Shown here: piece by piece, positions 37,001 through 49,000 of the stretch
Numbering within the stretch: position 1 is the stretch's first letter
How the letters are laid out: each line of letters begins with the position of its first letter
Origin: Notospermus geniculatus
Taxonomy: Eukaryota > Nemertea > Pilidiophora > Heteronemertea > Lineidae
NCBI GenBank assembly: GCA_002633025.1
Contig: NMRB01000048.1
Location: 1 to 64,000, forward strand
DNA: 64,000 nucleotides
Reading direction: 5' to 3'
The notes under the pieces: generated by a model
Database searches by the model: none
Told to the model about the DNA's origin: nothing
The model's input: the letters and a program-made list of their open reading frames with translations, nothing else
Made by a program: the position numbers and the translations under genes

Positions 37001-40000
37001 AATTTGGAGCAAGTGATTGAAATTCACCGCCGATTTCAATGTTTCTAGCACAATGTGCCCCCTCTGCCTCTTTTCCAAAATCGTGGATCCGCCCCAGAGA
37101 ATATACAGTGTAGCTATATGATTGATATTTGGTCACAACTTGAATGGCTACTTCAGTATTTGCCTTCAATGCTCTTGCAAAAACACAACAATAATCATGT
37201 TCTTCTTACATTTTTACAGGGCCGTTACCGCCGGTTTGACAGATACCAAGAAGACATGTTCACCGTATTCAGTGAAGCTAGGAAGATCAGCAGGACAGAT
37301 TCTCAGGTGAGAGGAAGTCTGACATCTGGGTTTCAGAGTGACACGGTGGGCACTTGAGAGTTTTCTCGCAGAAGTTGGCTCACAATGGGCAATTCACCAT
37401 TATTTGTTCCTGACGGCTTACGCTGAGACCAATGACAAAAACAACTGCTCACAGTTGAGTTGTCCATTGAGAGCCAACTCGCAGAAGAAAATTCTCCCGT
37501 GGATAGGCACCTTAAGTTTCTGTCAGTTTTGATAGTTTGGGTTCACTGAGGAACCCGCAAACTAACGCCACGACGTGGCACTGTCAGTGTAAGACCCAGA
37601 AGTCCTATTTTCTTACAGTATTTCCATTTAGGCCTACTTCTTGCCCCAAAATAAACCACTCTGTTTGGTTCGATTTCAAATAAATTACACGGCCCTGTTT
37701 CATTTTCAAAGTTCTCCATATACCGTATTTTTCGGACTATAAGGCGCAGCCTTTTTCCTTGAAGAAGGGTCTAAAATTGGGGGTGCGCCTTATAGGGTGG
37801 TGCGCCTTATCTGCGGATCCAGTCTGACAATTTGATCAGAAGTGTCAAGACACTGACGAACCCAAGCATTCAAGCATGCATGNNNNNNNNNNNNNNNNNN
37901 NNNNNNNNNNNNNNNNNNNNNNNNNNNNNNNNNNNNNNNNNNNNNNNNNNNNNNCAACAACGATCGTGGCGACGTCGAGATCACGACGTGATCACGCGTG
38001 TTTGTAGGCCTACTGTTGCTTGGGGCTGGCGTGCTGGTGGTCAGATAATCGCCGAAAACACAGTAAAATACTGGGCCTATGCCAAAAACGCCAAGGGCAT
38101 GAAGGGCAGTAGGATGTAGGCCTACATCAAATACCGGTAGGCCTACGGCCATCTCGCTCGCTATTCGTTGGCGGGCTCCGATTTTTGTTCTCGTTTTCCT
38201 GTCATCTGGTCATGGGCGCCATTTTCGTTCCTGATTCACGCTTGCGCATTTTCTGGGTGACGTCATCACATAAATTATCCCGGAAGCACTGATGTCACGC
38301 ACCCGATGCATGTTCCAGGAACAGCCATCTGGCCCATCAGCGATCAAAAATGTAAACACAGACTGTGCAGCACGGCATGTATCCGTGCATGGCGGCATGC
38401 ATGCCTGTGCTGACGCGTCAGTTTCCGGCGACGGGTGGCGGCTTCACTTCAGCCACAGCATGTTCAGTCGCAGGATTATCATTGAACTTGACACAACGAA
38501 GGATGGCGAAACGTGTTGAGTCTTCTTCTCACTGGCATGTCTGCGTGGTGGGCCGTGGAGTTACACGCCACGGTGATTGGTCAGCATAGCATGGCATGCA
38601 TGGCGGCGTGCATGTCACGTGTTTGCGTCAGTGAGTGATGGGTCGGCTTGGATTAAATTATTCAGCATGATGATGATGATGAAGTTCACCTCTACTCGGC
38701 GTCAATGTGGAGGTCATCAAATTCGCGAATTCAGCGAATTTACAATTCTAGTACTGCTTTGTTTTGTCAGAAATGCCACAGGATGCCAATGATGACAACG
38801 TCTTTTGGGAAAAATCCTGGAAAATGGTGTAGTTTTTTTATGGCGCAATGTCAACAGCTAAAAAAGTGACGTTGGTACATCATTTGGGTCTTATACTCGC
38901 GGCGCCATCTATTATTCCAGTTTGTCACGCGGGTTCCCCATTCCTTAGGGTGCGTGAGTGAAGTGTTTAACCCTTAGAGCGCCGTTCGGTACGACAATTC
39001 TCTTTTTTAGGACCGTTCCGAGTAACGGTCCTAAAATTCGAATTTCAAAACACATGCATTTTTGGCAATTTTGTATTTTTTTCGGAATTTTTTTTTAAAC
39101 AAAAACCTGGTCACAGGGGAAGGAAAATTTGAAAAAACCCAGCGCTCTAAGGGTTAGGTCGCATTTTACATTCAAATATTACCAACGTCCAAACATCTTA
39201 TTTGCAGTTGTATGAAGATGCAGTGGACATGCAGCTTCATTTCATCAAAACACGAGATGAACTTTGTCGTAACGGTGAGGTCCTCTTGACGCCAGCATTG
39301 AGCTTCACAGAGAAACATCTCCAGGTAAATCCTCTTTTATTTTGGACCCCATGTTGGTTTCTTCCAGGAGCTGGGCTGCCCTCCAACAGTCAAAGGCCCT
39401 CTATCTTCTGTTGTTTGATATATTGTTGTGTGACATCATACTAAAATTTAAGAAGAGTTTGTTTGTTCATGATTTACTCCAAGACTGACAAACGGATCGC
39501 CCCCAAACTTAAGCACATGCAGACAGACTTGGGAAGTGTCGTTATGAAGCCCAAATTTTGATATGACTAATAGTTTTCAAAATCAAGATATTAACGAAAA
39601 TACATTGTAACAATGCTGTTTGGGCCTTTTGATATCATGACGTCACCGAGATGTCCGTCACGTCGTCCGTGATGTCGACAAGGTCATGTGTGACGGGATG
39701 ATGTCATTACGCCACTCAAACGGGAATGACGTCATTACTTCCCCATGGAGGAATTATGTCAATATAATTTCTCCAAGGTCCCCAAACACTCCTAATGACG
39801 CATGAATTTAGCAGTTCCGCCACTGAACGGGTTTTGCCTACATGTAGTTCTCAGAAAATGTGACTTGCTCCAGCAAAAGTAGGCACTTGTCACAATAGAG
39901 GAAAGGGTTAAATTGCTTTATGACACAATAGGTGAAATGTATATCTCTGCAGGTTTACAATAGTAGTGGGCAGCATTGACACTATAGCGAGGTTTATCAC

Positions 40001-43000
40001 CTTTCCGAATCGGACTTCAGCTACGAGAATGAATTGCAGTCCGCTATGGACATCCTTGATAAAAACGATTTGATAGAAGTTTTCAATTCGTCAAACACCA
40101 TAAATTGAAGGCAGAAAAATTTGGCCTTATAAATCGGAAGTGCGGATAAATAATAAATAACAAGATGACATTGTAAATGTCGAATGGTTCCCGATGTAGG
40201 CCTACAGGTGATTCTTCCGGTACATGAATGGTACATTGATATAGATCATGATACATTGATAGACATAAGTGACAGATGGATTACGATGATGTCAATAGAA
40301 CTTGATCTCATGCCAGTAAATTCATCGCGTAATTGACCATGGCTTGATATCTGATGGTTCTAGAACAAAATGTACCCGGCGAAATGGTACTGGACAAAAT
40401 GTACCTAGTACATGGTACCTTTTGTCTGGTACAGGTGCTTCTACCGGTACATGAATGATACATTGATAGAGATCAATGCACATTGATAGAGATCAGATAA
40501 AAAGGTACGGTAATAATAATAAAAAAAGGTACCGGTAAAAAGGTACTAGTAAAGGTACTAGGTAAAAAAGGTACAGGTAAAAAGGTACTGGGTAAAAGGT
40601 ACTAGGTAAAAGGTACAGAAAAAAGGAATTAACCTAAGTGTGCCTGATATCATGCCTCTGCCTGTACCTGTACCACAGGCAGAGATATTTCAAATTATCA
40701 AGTTCGACCTTGACCTCTGACCTTGACCTTGACCTCTGATGACCAAGGTCATTGCATAATCGAAATGGGCATCCTCAATAACCTNTGAATATTGAAGTCG
40801 TAATCCTAGTCATTACGACATGAAACATGGAACATGCTTTCCACTCTTCATGTTTTCCCTTTTGTGGGCCCCAAAATAGTACTTAGAAAATTTCTAGGGG
40901 AAGACCAATAAACTGCGAAGCTCCTGTATTTGCGATTTATGTGCACTTCCAATTACAGGTCAAAATTATTCTGCCACAAAGTTATGGCATTTTACGATGT
41001 GCAAACGTCTATCAAATCGTTTTTATCAAGGATGTCTACAGTGGACTGCAATTCATTCTGGTAGTTGAAGTCAGAGTCGGAAAGGTGCTAAACCTCGCTA
41101 ATACGGTACGGTAGTTGAATAAACTGATGGCAATGATGCGCCAACTTGGTTGAAAACTTTGTGATTGTATAATATACATGTACTATACCTTGTGTATTTC
41201 ACTTCAGGCTGAGTTGGAGGTGGAACGAAAGGAGAAGCTGCCTCTGGAGATGAAAGAAGATGAAGAGAAGAGGAAACAGCAAGAACTGGAGGAGCTAGAG
41301 AGGCAGGAAAACGAGAAGTCTGAGCCAGTGAGTGTGTGGAATGTATGGATGGTTACACTTCTTTGCATGTATTCAATCCAATGTTGAACCTTAGAAATGC
41401 TTATCCTGGACCCAAAAGATTGAATTTCCAATTGAGAGTTCCCTATGTTGCATTGTATTCATCAGTTCATCTCTGAAAAGGGTGGTGCCAAGGATCTGGC
41501 CTGGTATTCATAAAACTACTTAAGTCAAAGCAGACTGAAGATATACACTCTTAACATGCTTAAGTAAAGTGGTCCGAACAAGTGGAATTCAATATACTCC
41601 TTAAGTTGTTTGGACCACTCAAAATCACCTTAATATTTTAGACACCTCCTCCAAGGCAGTCTTAACTTAAGTACCTCACCTAGCTTAGTGGACTACACTT
41701 GACTTAAGAGGTCTTAAGATAAGAATTTTTATGAATACCGGTCCTGCTCCACAAGAAGAGAGTCAGTGCCCAATCCCTTGAAAATACCCCTTCAGGTTGT
41801 TTGACAGACCTTTACCATTAGAGAGGTTGCGCAGCGCCCCGACTCTCAATCCCACTTCGAGTTGATCTTGGAGTCGTTCTCGGAACTCGTGATGCCATAC
41901 AGCAGGTTGCGCACGACAGTTGGGGGAGTGTCGAAATGAAGTAAACGAGCTTGGGTTGCCAAGGTCAGCATGGAACTCACGGTATTCCGGATGGAAGTGA
42001 ATTCTACCATACAGCTGATTTTCGGCGTTTGTACAGGCAATTTAGCGGCAGGACGTTAGATATTTTAGCCAAAAAGAATCATAAGAAGGTCAGGATAACA
42101 CCGAAAAGTCCACTTAAATTTGATGTGTTCGGTAGCCAACACCTCGATGACTCATTAGCAGTTTCAAGAATAGTGTTAAGAATGCATCTTCATGCATAAT
42201 CAGATAGTTTCAACTTGTTCGAACAAGAGAAAAAGCAAGTGGGAAAATGCCTACGACTTCAATCGTATTTACGAGCGAGTCCACCGACACCGTTGGGAAA
42301 CCTGTACATGAACTGATGATGTAAGACGCAAACTCTTGTCATAGTGAGAGTGGGAGTCGGGCCACCTATCTATTGTGTGTTTCCTGGCACCATTTGTCTC
42401 ACTGTAGAGATCACTGTGTTGTTGTGTTCCATTGTGTTGTTGTTGATATATGAGGAGTGCAGTCGTGAGTGCGTCAGAGTTGCAACGGAAAAAGCCAAGG
42501 GTTGAAATATATGACCCCACATTCCACAATGTGTATAGACAATGCATATCTTTCAACATAGTCCATCAGTTTCAAGAAACATCAATTCATATCCTCACCT
42601 GCACTCAGTTTTGCACTACCAAGTTCAGTGTAGTGCGCAGTACAGCTGGTGGCTGATATTCATAAAAGCTAGCAAATGCTTTTACTTCAAGTTTTGTAGT
42701 GCATTTACATTTGGCCTCGCTGTGCAAATCTAAAAGATAATGTATCATCAATTGTTTGAGACTCTATTTTCGCGACCGCCCCTCGCGCAGTACAGAAGAG
42801 CGGCAAAGTTCCTGATGGAACATGATGCTGAGGATGATGATGATGATGATGACTTCATTGTTTACATTCAATGTTTGTAAACATGGATGTTTACATTATA
42901 TTATTTTGGACTTTTGGGACATGCCAACCCACCAAAATGAATACTTTTGGAATCAACAGAATTTCTAGAAGGGCATGCCACCAACAAATTACTCATAAGA

Positions 43001-46000
43001 CAAAGAAAGGCTGGACATAAACAAACAAAATGTAAATAAACAATGNTACGATATTGGCTCTTTTTGTAACGGTTTGACCTATTGCTTTGAAACTTTGCAC
43101 ATATCTACATGTACCTCTAGGCTGTAACAACTCAGATGAATTTTCGGCAAAATCTGATTCTTGACTTTGTCTCTAGGGGGCCAAACTGCCTCAAGCCAAG
43201 CGGGCACAGTGCCATTGGCACTATTTTTATGAATACCAGCCATTACTTCAAACACGCTCCCTCTGATTCTTCAAGAATGTGCTGCCTGTAATCATCAAAG
43301 GGCATGCCCTCAGTTTACATTTAATGTACAAATTGAAGAGTGGCTTCTAATTTTAATTTGTTATCTATTTTAATATGTGACCCTCCACAGCAAAACCAGT
43401 CGCATGACACTCTAAGCTTGGCATTTGGAGACCAAATGATTGTCACTTTCAATATTTTCTGTCTGTTATGAAATCTGAAATAATCTATTTCTTCCATTCT
43501 CTCCTGGTGTTACCTAGGTTCGTTGCGGCTCACCTTCTGAGCGACATGCGACTGGTTTTGCTGTGGAGGGTCACATAAGGCAATTTTCCTATTACGTCCA
43601 CTTGTCGCCCGACAGATACACAAGTTTTCACTACTTTTCTGACGCGGAATGTTTCCATCCTCTCTTTTTAGGATGAACAGGGTGCTGAAGAGAGCTTTAA
43701 ACATAAAGGAGAAATGTACAAAGTGGGTGATTTCGTCTATCTGGAGCCTCGGTGAGTGGTCTTAACAACCTTGACAACAAAACGATCAGTTTGACAAAAC
43801 CACCACGATTTTATCATGTGTTCAGTTGATTTTAGAAGCGGGACTGACCACGAACGCTGATTGCCCATGACTCAAAAAGTAACGGGCATGAAATAATAAC
43901 AGGTTTCTAAGGAGAAAGACATTGCTTCCTACTGGACTCGAACCCACAGACCCTTGCATAAGGCATCAATCGCCAGCACTCAGGGGCAGCACGCCTTAAC
44001 CACTATGCCAAATCCCCATCTTCAAAAAAGATGGTTCAATTCAATGACCCATGTTTAAACGAGGCGTCTATCAGTACGCTGCGAGTAGTCCAAACAATAT
44101 CTGAACCCAAACAGTTTTATGTTATACAAGGGGTCACATATAAAGCAGATAAAATTAAAGAACATGAAATAGAAACGGGTTTCTAAGGTGAAAGACATAG
44201 CTTCCTACCAGATTCGAACCCACGGACCCTCGCATGAGGCATCAATCGCCCAGCACTCAGGGGCAGCACGCCTTAACCACTATGCCAAATCCCCATCTTC
44301 AAAAAAGATGGTTCAATTCAATGACCCATGTTTAAACGAGGCGTCCATCAGTACCCTGCGAGTACCGGGTAGTCCAAACAATCTCCGAACCCAAACAGTT
44401 TTATGTTGTGCAAGGGTCACATATAAAGGAGATACAGATAAAGAACATGAAATAGAAATCGGGTTTCTAAGGTGAAAGACATAGCTTCCTACCAGAATCG
44501 AACCCACGGACCTTCGCATTAGGCATCAATGGCCAGCACTAAGGGGCAGCACGCCTTAACCACTAGGCCAAATCCCCATCTTCAAAAAAGATGGTTCAAT
44601 GACCTGTGTTAAACGAGGCGTCCATCAGTACTCTTGGAGTAGTCCAAACAATCTCCGAACCCAAACAGTTTTATGTAAAAAAAGTAACCATGTTACAGTA
44701 CAGGTCACAATTGACATCCCTAAATTCATGTAAGTCACTCGTAACTTATGCAACAACTCACGAGCTATGTTACGCGTAACTTACGAGATGAGTTATGCGG
44801 TGAGTTACACGAATTACAAGGCGAGTTATGCGATTTTGGCGAGTTACGCGGTGAGTTACGTGAAACCAAAGCCGGGAGTTGCACGTAACTTACGAGTAAC
44901 TTACGCGAAGCCGTAGGGATGTCAATTGTGACCTGTACTGTAAATCGTTTTTCAGGGACAAGAAATTGATTGAACCCCACATAATCTGTATTGAGAGGCT
45001 GTGGAAAGATAAGAACGGGGAACCGATGGTCTACGGGAGCTGGTTCTACAGACCTAATGAAACATATCACGTGGCCACCAGGAAGTTCTTGGAGAAGGTA
45101 AAGTACTCTTGTATAATCAGTCTGTGGCTGGGCAATAGTGCCAAGGCTAGGACCACACGGCCCCCAATGGAGGTACAGAGGCCACAACTCAGACAACAGG
45201 CCCCAACACAGACACAAAGGCCCCAACAAAGATACACTGGCCCCAATAGAGCTTGTGCAGATGACGTCATCACAGAAAAATTTGCCATCTTGACGGTCAA
45301 ATTGAATCAAATGATGCCGTCGTCCCACGTGGCACACTTTGTCGTCGGTGCAAGTGAATTCAACCCATGACGTGGTCTACACGTGGCGCACTTTGTCGTC
45401 GACATTAGCATGGTGGACTGCCGGTCAAAAGTGACCTTCATAATGAGCCACTGCACAAGCTCTATAGAAATACACAGGCCCCAACAGAAATACACAGACC
45501 CCCCAAAGTGACACACAGGCCCCAACACCAGATGGTCAGGCCCCAATAGAAATATGCAGGCTCAACAGAGGCACACAAGCCCCAGCAGAGACAGCCAGGC
45601 CCAACAGAGACACACATGTCCCAACAAAGATGCACAGGGTGTACCTACCTCTGGGCTCCTGGTGATGGCAAGAGGCGGCAGCCACATCCGAACACAAGAA
45701 CAATGGCAAAAGTACAGCAGACTGGCTGTCCTCGGTTTTAGAACTCCTCAACCTCAGCACCAGGATTCAATCCTGTAACCAGGCCCGTAGCTAGCATAGG
45801 GACGGGGGCATGTGCCCCTCCCCCCCCNTCCCTATGCTAGCTATGGGCTAGCACAGGGTTATTGGCAAAAAAGATTTTTTTCAGCAAAATCAAATGGGAT
45901 AAAAGGTCATTATTGTTCATGTCTCAGAGTGCAGGAACTTGTCCTCAAATCGCGTCTCAGAACTTCTAATTTTCAAAATTCTTCTGGGGGAGGTCCCCCA

Positions 46001-49000
46001 GATCCCCCACAAAACCGGCCGCTTCGGCGCGGGAAGGTGAAGTCCACGTTCGTGGAGCTCATCTGCTTAAAATGCCCCCCAGCGATAAAAAGCTAGCTAC
46101 GGCCCTGGTAACTCTACTGTTTTCTCTTGTAGGAGGTATTTAAAGGTGATTTTTACGACAGTTCCCCTCTGACCAAAGTCCTCGGGAGATGCTTCGTCAT
46201 GTCTGTCAAGGATTACTACAAGATGAAACCAGAAGGGTTCGAAGCTAAGGATGTTTTTGTCTGTGAATCAAGATACTCAATCAAACAGAAGGCATTTAAG
46301 AAAATCAAGGTATGTCAGAAAAAAATGGGCCGGTTCCTGATTCAGTTGCTGTTTCTCTGTAAACCATGCCAAGAAACATTCCAATTTTTGTGAAACTTGT
46401 AATGTTAACCATGGTCAACAGGATAGACTTCTTGACTGTGATAAATTTGTTAACTATAAAGTTAGCCTGGTGGTGTAGTGGTTCAGGTCTCCGACTAGCG
46501 ATCAGAGGGTTTCGAATCCCACTGGACGTGAGACTTTGGGCAAGTCTCTTTGCCTCACTGCCCTCTCTCCACCCAGGTGTATACTGTAAAGCAAGATAAT
46601 TTCGCGGCTGGAAATTTTCGCGAATCAAGAATTATAGACATATTCGCTGCAGGATATTTTCGCGAGTCTCTGCCATTTTTTCAGTTTTTTTTTCACGGAC
46701 CATATTTATCACTTGGGTGTATTTATATTCGTGACATGAAATTTTCGTGACTCATACACTCTCGTGAAATTCGCGAAAATTTCCTGCACGCGAAATTTTC
46801 CTGCTTTACAGTAAATGGGTACCGGTTGGAAATGCTCGACTGTAGCGCTGAATGAGCAGCTCACCTGAGTTCTACTGAAAGGTTTCAGGGCAGAATGGGG
46901 TCGGATGAGAACCTCTACCGTAGTTAATATCAGACTATAAATCAAAACTTTAACTTTATAAATTTGTTAACTATGGTCAACTTGATAAAATATCAAGTTT
47001 TTTTTTGAGACAGCAGAAAGTACATGTCCTCTTTGTGCAATCATTCCAAGAAAAGTGAATGTATCTCCTACAACATTAATTTGACAGAAGTCAAATATAC
47101 TGTGAAATAGTTGAATAGTTTTCCTGAATTGTCTCCTCTTGTTAAAGGTATGGCAGATGCCCAGAAATGACGTCAGGTTAGTCAGTCGCGACCAGCCCCT
47201 GATACCTGTACGCGTGGCGTCGGTTTTTGCCAACAGCCGAATGGACAAGGAGGGTGAGATTATCGAAGATGACGACGGCCTACCACCAATCCTGGACAAA
47301 CAGCGGGACACGGTGATCGTGGAGAAAAAGGAGGATACGCCAGATGACGGGTGCACGTATTACGAACAAATCGTCTTACCCCAGGGTTCTTACAAACTCG
47401 GCGACAGCGTCTACGTGCGATCGCAGAGCAACAGGCCGTTTATCTCAAGAATCGACAAACTTTGGACCGATAAGGCTGGGAATACGTACTTTCACGGACC
47501 GTGGTTCATGCAGCCAACAGATGTGGAACATGCACCTACGAGGCTGTTTTATAAGAGGGAGGTGTTCCGTAGCTCCATTGAGAGTACAACTCCCATTTTG
47601 GCTGTCATGGGAAAGTGCATGGTACTGCCATACAAAGACTACTGCACCAGTAAGTACATCCACACCTGCCCCTAAGTGGGTATTCAACATAGAGCACAAA
47701 AAACGACACACAAAATGATAGGAACATAAAGTCGACTCCAAATCTCGCAAATTTTCGACCCCAACTGGGGTCTTCCTCAGGCACATTCTAGTAGAGATCC
47801 AAGGAATGAATGAGATGGATCCAAAAGGGATAGAAGTTGTAATAGAGAAACCCTGAAAAAACAGGGAGGTGCGAAAAATTTAGGTTGAATAGATACTAGA
47901 ACTCATTGTTAGGAGCTGGAGCTGGAGCTGATCACAAAAAAGTGGCTCTAGGTGGGCCAATAGTCTGGGTTTAATAGCAAGTTGGCACAATAAAACATCA
48001 GTGCTTGTCACTTCTAAGGTTCGAGTGTGATCTTCAGACATGACGTTTTTGACAGCCCAGTTTTCTTCGGGTTCTCCGGTTTCCTCCTGCTGTACATTTA
48101 TTTGCCGATATTGTCTGTAAGAGCTGAAAATGCCATATTTGGTACTTGGACGTTGGGTGTCTATTCGATATTTTACGGTATGTCCAGGATTTCATAATAT
48201 AAGGTATGGTACTTTTTCCCAGGTCGCCCGATCGAATACAACGAAACCGATATCTTCTTGTGCGAATCAAAGTATCTCGACCAGGAGAGGTCAATCAGGA
48301 AAATATCAAAAGGACTCAAGGTAAGTCAAAAAAAATTAAAAACAGAGATTTTCCCTTGAGGAATGAGATTTTGGTTTGCATTCTTAGGGCAATTTCTGTC
48401 TAAATCTGCCTTTTGTTAATTTCTTTTGGAGAAGTAGCCCAGATACATGTAATATGATTCATCAACCTAGTGATTGGTTCAGGTAGTCTTTGGTTCAAAG
48501 CTCACAAGCCCATTTTCGCTATCTATAGATGATTCTCGAATTCGCAGATCTGCGCACTTTCGCCGAAATCGCAACCACAACCTTGATCTGAAACCAGCTG
48601 ACAGGATGCAATCCATGATTCAGCAATGGTCGACTCTGATACAACGTCGTCGAAGTCACTGTCATGCGGTTCTCTGTGTCATGTCATTCAGTTTCAGACC
48701 GAGGTTATGGTTGCAATTTTGGCGGAAGTGCGCAGATCTTTCTCGTTTACGTCAATTTGAGAATTGTCTATTGAGTGTGATATTACTCTCCAATGGTGAA
48801 AGGCAGCATTGCTACTCAGAATCAGTAGGAGCATGGTAGCTCCACTCAACACTCCAGTGTACTCAGTGGTACATAATACCAAGAATATACAGGGTGGTCC
48901 AAAAAAAACGGACAAGCATACTTCCACCACCCTCAGTCCCAAACCACTGGTATGAATGGATAGAGAATCTTTCTAGAAGAAAAATAAGACCAAGATACCT

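Noticed and set aside
42828-42853. Acidic coding microsatellite like that of exon 9
   Set aside because: The GATGAT run lies inside a transposon with no splice sites around it.
44765-45337. 190-codon open frame on the minus strand
   Set aside because: Composed of low-complexity Leu/Trp/Cys/Gly and Asn/Ser/Pro repeats from a minisatellite and a MITE; it overlaps a secure exon on the other strand.
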